Shown: piece by piece, positions 63,172 to 64,000 of the stretch
Layout: each line of letters begins with the position of its first letter
Numbering within the stretch: the stretch's first letter is position 1
From: Parasedimentitalea maritima
Lineage (GTDB): Bacteria > Pseudomonadota > Alphaproteobacteria > Rhodobacterales > Rhodobacteraceae
Direction of reading: 5' to 3'
NCBI RefSeq assembly: GCF_005771405.1
Contig: NZ_VAUA01000001.1
Coordinates: 310,001 to 374,000, forward strand
DNA: 64,000 bases
The notes under the pieces: model-generated
Databases searched by the model: none
The model's input: only the letters and a program-made list of their open reading frames with translations
Told to the model about the DNA's origin: nothing
Made by a program: the position numbers and the translations under genes

Positions 63172-63717
63172 ATGCCCAAGACAGCGCTGATAATTGTGGA
63201 TATCCAGAATGACTATTTTGAAGGTGGCGATTGGACGCTGCATCAGATGGAGCGCGTTTCAGCCAATGCCGCTACCCTACTGGCTGATGCGCGCAAGCAG
63301 GGCCATTTGGTGCTTCACATTCGACATGAGAATGCCTCACCCGAAGCACCGTTTTTCCGGCCGGGAACTGCAGGTGCCGAGATCCATGTGTCGGTGGCCC
63401 CGAAAACGGGCGAACCCGTGTTGACCAAAGCGCGCGCCAACAGTTTCTACGAAACAGGGTTGCTAGACTTGTTGCGCGAGGCTGAGGTCGAAGCGGTGAC
63501 CATTTGCGGCGCGATGAGTCAGATGTGCATCGATGCCACTGCGCGGGCGGCGTCTGATTTTGGCTTCCAGGTCACAGTGGTCGAAGATGCCTGCGGAGCC
63601 AAGGAAATGGGGTTTGATGGTGTGGAGCTGAGCGCGGTACAGGTTCACGCTGCCTTTATGGCACCGCTGGCAATGGGCTACGCCAAAGTGGTGAAAACGG
63701 ATGATGTCATCGTTTGA
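63172..63717 (+). CDS. Cysteine hydrolase (isochorismatase-like)
   Basis: The 181-aa protein starts at 63172 (AAGGAGAG upstream) and has the isochorismatase-like triad: the aspartate in LIIVDIQNDYFEGG, the lysine in VLTKARANSFYET and the nucleophile cysteine in MSQMCIDATARAASDFG. It may be a nicotinamidase- or N-carbamoyl-type hydrolase. The GlxA-type regulator is its divergent neighbour. Confidence 0.9.
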   Translation: MPKTALIIVDIQNDYFEGGDWTLHQMERVSANAATLLADARKQGHLVLHIRHENASPEAPFFRPGTAGAEIHVSVAPKTGEPVLTKARANSFYETGLLDLLREAEVEAVTICGAMSQMCIDATARAASDFGFQVTVVEDACGAKEMGFDGVELSAVQVHAAFMAPLAMGYAKVVKTDDVIV

Positions 63718-63744
63718 TGGCTTGCCTGAGGGGGCGGTTGAAAA

Positions 63745-64000
63745 TCAGCCGTCCTCGAACGGATCCCATTCGTCCTCGACCTCAGGCAGCGCATCGGCGG
63801 CGATTTCGGCCTGCAGTTCCTCTGCGGTACGAATACGAGTGATCTTGGCTTTGGGGAATTTTTCCAAAACGGCCTGCACCAGCGGGTGGGAGGTTGCCTC
63901 GGCGCGCAGAGCGTTTTCGGCTGCGTCGCTTTTTTCCGCGATGGTTTGGGCATCGCCGCCTGATGTAATCACAACGGCCCAGCGACTGCCGGTCCAGTTT
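63745..64000 (-). CDS. dnaX: DNA polymerase III gamma/tau subunit, C-terminal part
   Basis: The minus-strand frame continues past the right edge; about 84 C-terminal residues are visible. NWTGSRWAVVITSGGDAQ and HPLVQAVLEKFPKAKI fit the tau C-terminal domain of alphaproteobacterial DnaX, ending EDEWDPFEDG. The position, ahead of ybaB-recR, supports the call. The rest lies outside the window. Confidence 0.85.
   Translation of the reverse strand, partial: NWTGSRWAVVITSGGDAQTIAEKSDAAENALRAEATSHPLVQAVLEKFPKAKITRIRTAEELQAEIAADALPEVEDEWDPFEDG

Noticed and set aside
1-64000. Prophage, insertion sequence or CRISPR array
   Set aside because: I looked for transposase, integrase, phage structural genes and regularly spaced repeats and saw none.

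Overview
This 64 kb window is chromosomal DNA from a marine alphaproteobacterium of the roseobacter group (Rhodobacterales). That assignment rests on gene content recognised by eye: an Mcl1-type malyl-CoA lyase, a taurine:pyruvate aminotransferase, the DUF1013 regulator TrcR, an FYDLN/TIGR02300 acidic protein, DUF1244 and DUF2189 proteins, COQ9, an N-formylglutamate amidohydrolase, many Lrp/AsnC regulators and moderately high GC. I see no prophage, insertion sequence, CRISPR array or rRNA operon. One tRNA (Ala, GGC) is present.

Layout. 0-6 kb: a methyltransferase cut by the window edge, a taurine-type aminotransferase, and a divergent two-gene operon (beta-keto acid cleavage enzyme plus class III aminotransferase), then a PhzF isomerase and tRNA-Ala. 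6-11 kb: an acidic FYDLN protein, a YgjP-type metallopeptidase, a cyclase-TPR signalling protein, a GntR regulator and a LuxR solo with a lux-box-like palindrome upstream. 11-18 kb: a PAAR-like protein, an AsnC-SSADH pair, accA, an AraC/GyrI pair, and a LysE exporter with a divergent Lrp regulator. 18-25.7 kb: a racemase-family protein, mcl1 and a D-amino-acid catabolic module (dgcN, dgcA, an unknown gene, a D-amino acid aminotransferase and an MFS transporter). 25.7-31 kb: MarC, an ECF sigma factor with a secreted NTF2-like partner, DUF1244, N-formylglutamate amidohydrolase and pyruvate kinase. 31-39 kb: translation genes rpmI-rplT and pheS-pheT, interrupted by regulatory and signalling genes. 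39-50 kb: methyltransferase, phosphoribosyltransferase, YtoQ, GNAT, MscS, alanine dehydrogenase with its Lrp regulator, GMC oxidoreductase, PPK2 and a P450. 50-64 kb: a secreted caspase-like protein, COQ9, quinone oxidoreductase, RNase T2, TrcR, an NmrA gene remnant, TetR with small membrane proteins, a Tat-exported amidase, recR, ybaB and the 3' end of dnaX.

How the genes fit together. The strongest theme is amino-acid and organic-nitrogen use: taurine-type and beta-amino-acid-type transamination, N-acetyl-D-glutamate racemisation plus D-amino acid transamination, alanine dehydrogenase, LysE export and three Lrp/AsnC regulators. Housekeeping genes (accA, pyk, rpmI, rplT, pheS, pheT, recR, ybaB, dnaX) are interspersed. 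Small accessory pieces have inserted between them, notably a low-GC gene between pheS and pheT, and a regulator/hydrolase pair between dnaX and ybaB-recR.

The most interesting signals are the BKACE/aminotransferase cluster with no known substrate, the unknown gene inside the D-amino-acid module, the lux-box-like site before a LuxR solo, a decayed copy of the DUF1244 3' end, an NmrA remnant, and several dispersed palindromic repeats, including a related pair flanking pheT. All functional calls come from reading the sequence and from recalled family features; no database search was run.
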